From HGM12587 sp945786935 (lineage in GTDB: Bacteria; Bacillota; Clostridia; Lachnospirales; Lachnospiraceae): DNA of 25,125 bases. Made by a program: the position numbers and the translations under genes. Of the stretch, positions 22,705-25,125 are shown piece by piece (positions within the stretch are counted from its first letter, which is position 1; each line of letters opens with the position of its first letter). The stretch is taken from the NCBI GenBank assembly GCA_945786935.1, contig CALZFY010000031.1, forward strand, positions 1 through 25,125. The letters are read 5' to 3'. The notes beneath the pieces are model-generated. The model did not search any database. It worked only from the letters and a program-made list of their open reading frames with translations, and had not been told where the DNA came from.

Positions 22705-23349
22705 TCATACTTTTTCTGAGACTTCAACCTTTTCCCGCTCATTTTTAGAAAAAACACAGCCACAATAATTCTGTCTGTAAAGCTCATATTCTTTAGAAAG
22801 CTGTGTGGAACGCTGATACCCGCCTTTTTTCTTAAAATCTGACGGTAAATGTCTGATTCCAAGCTCTGATTGCAGTGCTTCTCCAATCTCATTGAGCTTC
22901 TGTGCATTTTTTAAAGGACTGATGGAAAGTGTGGTGGTAAAAAAGTCATATCCGCCTTCCTTTGCAAGCATGGCAGCCTCTCTCATGCGAAGCTCATAGC
23001 AGCGAAAGCACCGCTCTCCCCCTTCGGGAATGTGCTCCAGGCCCTTTGCCATCTCATAAAATCTTTTGGTATCATATTTTCCCTCCACATAGGAAATGGG
23101 GTATCTGGCCGGAAACTGTTCAATAAACCGCTTCTGCTCCCGTGCTCTTTCCTCATATTCCTTGGGCGGATAGATGTTGGGATTGTAGTAAAACACGGTA
23201 ATTTCAAAATATTCTGATAAATATTCCAACACATAGCTGCTGCAGGGTGCACAGCAGCTGTGTAAAAACAACTTCGGTACTTTGCCCTCTTTTTTCAGAT
23301 CCTCTAAGATCTGTTCCAGCTCTCTTTGATAATTTCTTTTATTTGCCAT
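22705..23349 (-). CDS. queH: epoxyqueuosine reductase QueH
   Basis: The 214-residue protein is the QueH (formerly DUF208) type epoxyqueuosine reductase, which carries out the final reduction of epoxyqueuosine to queuosine in the tRNA wobble position. It replaces the cobalamin-dependent QueG. Cysteine landmarks are the CC pair C32-C33 with C36 (HSCCAPCSS), C114 and C117 (ERCFRCYEL), and C196 and C198 (NYCGCVF), which hold an iron-sulfur cluster and a metal site. The ATG follows AAGGTGATG. It is the promoter-proximal gene ahead of argH and asd. No preQ1 riboswitch is visible in the 66-nt leader and no other queuosine genes are present. Confidence 0.94.
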   Translation of the reverse strand: MANKRNYQRELEQILEDLKKEGKVPKLFLHSCCAPCSSYVLEYLSEYFEITVFYYNPNIYPPKEYEERAREQKRFIEQFPARYPISYVEGKYDTKRFYEMAKGLEHIPEGGERCFRCYELRMREAAMLAKEGGYDFFTTTLSISPLKNAQKLNEIGEALQSELGIRHLPSDFKKKGGYQRSTQLSKEYELYRQNYCGCVFSKNEREKVEVSEKV

Positions 23350-23421
23350 AAAACATCACCTTTTTCGTATCTGTATCCTCCCTTGGAAAACAGTAACTCT
23401 TTTTAACTAAATTCATAAGAT

Positions 23422-23450
23422 ATTATATAGAAAAGACGGAGGTGTGTAAA
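23422..23450 (-). promoter_or_regulatory. promoter of queH, overlapping the divergent ABC transporter start
   Basis: Minus strand TTTACA (23445-23450) and TATAAT (23422-23427) with a 17-nt spacer; predicted start about 23415. The -35 box is immediately next to the plus-strand ATG at 23452 and overlaps the spacing after its GGAGG site. RNA polymerase bound here would cover the translation start of the ABC ATPase gene. Confidence 0.8.
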
Positions 23451-23451
23451 C

Positions 23452-24225
23452 ATGATTCCCCTTTTGGAGCTTTCCGGCATCAACTATTCCTACCATGAAC
23501 TGACAGGGGAAACCATTGCCCTTGAGAATATATCCTTTACCGTCAATTCCGGTGAATTTGTAGCCATCGTAGGTCCCTCCGGATGTGGCAAGTCCACACT
23601 GCTGTCCATGATTGCGGGCCTCATTACCCCGGAGTCAGGACGGATTTCCTTAAATGGAGCTCCCCTCGCCGCCTCCAGAACCCGTATCGGATATATGCTC
23701 CAAAAAGACCACCTCTTTGAATGGCGAAGCGTTCTTAGCAATGTGCTCTTAGGCCTGGAAATTCAAAACCGGATGGATGAAACCACGAAAAATCATGCTC
23801 TTGAAATGTTAAAAACCTATGGACTGGAAGAATTTCTGGATGCCAGACCGTCCCAGCTCTCCGGAGGAATGCGACAGCGTGCTGCACTCATTCGCACCCT
23901 TGTACTGGAACCGGAGCTTCTTTTGTTAGACGAACCCTTCTCCGCCCTGGATTATCAGACCAGACTGACAGTGGCGGATGATATCTGGAAAATTATCAAA
24001 CGGGAGAAAAAAACAGCGCTTTTGGTTACCCACGACCTGTCGGAAGCTGTCAGCATGGCTGACCGCATTCTTGTATTTAGTGCCCGTCCTGGACATCTGA
24101 TTCGGGAGGTACCAGTAAGCTTTGAGGATCCTGCTTCGGATTCCCCCATCAAACGCAGAAATGCCAAAGAATTTAAATCCTATTTCAATCTGATCTGGAA
24201 GGAGTTAAATGCCCATGATTCCTGA
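23452..24225 (+). CDS. ABC transporter ATP-binding protein, NitT/TauT type
   Basis: The 257-residue ATPase has Walker A GPSGCGKST (41-49), Q-loop Q84 in MLQKDHLFEW, signature LSGGM (136-140), Walker B LLLLDE (156-161) and switch H194 in VTHD. The Q-loop context QKDxLxxW and overall length match the nitrate/sulfonate/taurine/pyrimidine-precursor group (SsuB, TauB, ThiZ). It energises the permease encoded directly downstream, which it overlaps by 17 nt. The start has a strong GGAGG site; a plus-strand -10 (TATTAT or TATATA near 23421-23428) is visible but no good -35. No TPP or other riboswitch is seen upstream. Substrate is undetermined because the binding-protein gene would lie beyond the window. 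Confidence 0.93.
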   Translation: MIPLLELSGINYSYHELTGETIALENISFTVNSGEFVAIVGPSGCGKSTLLSMIAGLITPESGRISLNGAPLAASRTRIGYMLQKDHLFEWRSVLSNVLLGLEIQNRMDETTKNHALEMLKTYGLEEFLDARPSQLSGGMRQRAALIRTLVLEPELLLLDEPFSALDYQTRLTVADDIWKIIKREKKTALLVTHDLSEAVSMADRILVFSARPGHLIREVPVSFEDPASDSPIKRRNAKEFKSYFNLIWKELNAHDS

Positions 24226-25015
24226 AATCTCTGCAGCCCAGTCTGCTTACCTAAGGAAGCACCGACGGCAGAAAATCTTCATTAAAACATGCCAGTTTCT
24301 CATTTTGTTTGCATTTTTAACTCTTTGGGAAGCTGCCGTGAACCTGGGCTGGATCGATGGCTTTATATTCAGCAGTCCTTCCCGCATCTTAAAAACCTTT
24401 TATAAAATGTGTGTAGACGGTTCCTTTTTCTTACACCTGGGAACTACTCTGGCAGAGGTATTTATCAGTTTTGGATTGATTGTGAGTGTGGGTTACCTGG
24501 TGGCAGTGCTCCTATGGTTTTTTCCAAATCTTTCAAAGATCCTGGAACCTTACTTTGTAGTGCTAAACAGCCTTCCAAAGTCCGCATTAGCTCCGCTTCT
24601 CATTGTATGGCTGGGTGCCAATATCCGAACCATTATCGTGGCAGGAATCTCCGTAGCCATCTTTGGCACGATTCTTTCTCTCTATACAGCATTTGTGGAA
24701 TCGGATCCCGATGACCAGCTTTTAATCTATACCCTGCAGGGCAAAAAACACCATGTGCTGACCAAAGTGCTCTTTCCCGCCACTCTGCCGACATTAATCT
24801 CTTTGATGAAGGTAAATATCGGGCTTGCTCTGGTGGGTGTCGTCATCGGAGAATTCCTTGCCGCAAGGCAGGGGCTGGGATATCTGATCATCTACGGCAG
24901 TCAGGTCTTTAAACTGGATATGGTGATCCTTTCTATCGTAGTCCTGTGCATCGTAGCCGTAGCCTTATATCAGCTGATCCAGCTTCTGGAGAAACGTCTG
25001 ACACGTTCCAAATAG
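24209..25015 (+). CDS. ABC transporter permease, NitT/TauT type
   Basis: The 268-residue protein has about six membrane segments. The binding-protein-dependent transport signature (EAA loop) lies at about residues 165-210, where LQGKKHHVLTKVLFPATLP precedes a glycine-rich segment, and this loop docks with the ATPase. LILFAFLTLWEAAVN near residue 30 is typical of SsuC/TauC-type permeases. GGAGTTAA precedes the first ATG; a second ATG two codons later is an alternative start. It probably forms a homodimeric channel with two copies of the ATPase. A periplasmic-type substrate-binding lipoprotein is expected nearby but not within the window. Sulfonates, nitrate-like anions and thiamine precursors are all possible. 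Confidence 0.92.
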   Translation: MPMIPEISAAQSAYLRKHRRQKIFIKTCQFLILFAFLTLWEAAVNLGWIDGFIFSSPSRILKTFYKMCVDGSFFLHLGTTLAEVFISFGLIVSVGYLVAVLLWFFPNLSKILEPYFVVLNSLPKSALAPLLIVWLGANIRTIIVAGISVAIFGTILSLYTAFVESDPDDQLLIYTLQGKKHHVLTKVLFPATLPTLISLMKVNIGLALVGVVIGEFLAARQGLGYLIIYGSQVFKLDMVILSIVVLCIVAVALYQLIQLLEKRLTRSK

Positions 25016-25016
25016 A

Positions 25017-25125
25017 AGTTACTGTTCACTTCGTTCCAGTAACTGGCAAAAATCCATGCAAAATTTGCTGCGCAAATGGATTTTTGCTTGCAGAACTCGG
25101 GATTTTCTTACGAAAACCCTCGCGG
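25017..25125 (+). repeat. dispersed palindromic repeat, fuller copy at the right edge
   Basis: Beginning 2 nt after the permease stop, three hairpins follow in a row. Hairpin A is AGTTACTG (25017-25024) with CAGTAACT (25037-25044). Hairpin B is a perfect 12-bp outer stem, GCAAAAATCCAT (25046-25057) with ATGGATTTTTGC (25076-25087), enclosing ATTTGC/GCAAAT (25063-25077); the inner stem overlaps the outer arm by two bases. Hairpin C is GGGATTTTC-TTAC-GAAAACCC, just before the window end. A and B are related to the copy after polC, including 25 identical bases. The element probably continues past the edge. It carries no ORF and could act as a terminator for the ABC operon. Confidence 0.78.

Noticed and set aside
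23350..23415. Possible preQ1 riboswitch before queH
   Set aside because: The conserved preQ1-I hairpin and A-rich tail were not found in the 66-nt leader.
23350..23451. Possible TPP riboswitch ahead of the NitT/TauT-type transporter
   Set aside because: The intergenic space is only about 100 nt and lacks the conserved CUGAGA element, so thiamine-precursor transport is not supported by regulation.

Overview
The window is a chromosomal segment of a low-GC Gram-positive anaerobe, most likely of the class Clostridia and probably family Lachnospiraceae. The evidence is a PolC-type replicative polymerase, a threonine T-box leader in front of thrS, a yybP-ykoY riboswitch, the oxygen-independent queuosine enzyme QueH, strong AGGAGG-type ribosome binding sites and moderate GC content. 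The family call is inference; no rRNA or other definitive marker is present. No phage, insertion sequence, CRISPR array or resistance gene was seen.

Left part (1-6182, all minus strand). The 5' half of a tRNA, probably tRNA-Val(UAC), runs off the left edge behind a near-consensus promoter. Next is a PMCA-type P-type ATPase under a textbook yybP-ykoY Mn2+ riboswitch whose P1 stem is mutually exclusive with a 16-bp terminator. This points to Mn2+ (or Mn2+/Ca2+) export rather than simple calcium transport. Then comes a thrS-VOC pair under a complete threonine T-box leader with its own promoter.

Accessory operon (6240-10440, minus). Five tightly packed genes encode a DUF3100-like membrane protein, a 148-residue membrane protein, a TauE/SafE-type (TSUP) permease, an amidohydrolase of the SAH/MTA/guanine deaminase type with a full metal site, and a Crp/Fnr regulator. 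It looks like a self-regulated system for handling an unidentified small molecule, probably a heterocycle. It is the best candidate here for an undescribed system. A perfect palindrome lies just downstream of its predicted promoter, and the first gene must start at 10379 rather than at the TTG inside that palindrome.

Middle (10494-20060, minus). A HAD phosphatase and a SEC-C protein form a two-gene operon with a clear promoter and terminator. Upstream of these, thyA-folA-SEDS glycosyltransferase-ispG-polC form one compact operon from a single promoter at about 20045. It joins dTMP supply, folate reduction, cell-wall synthesis, isoprenoid synthesis and the replicative polymerase.

Right part (20072-25125). 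queH-argH-asd run on the minus strand from a promoter that overlaps the start of a divergent plus-strand ABC transporter (ATPase plus permease, NitT/TauT type). The window ends in a palindromic repeat. A shorter, partly diverged copy of it lies between polC and the HAD gene.
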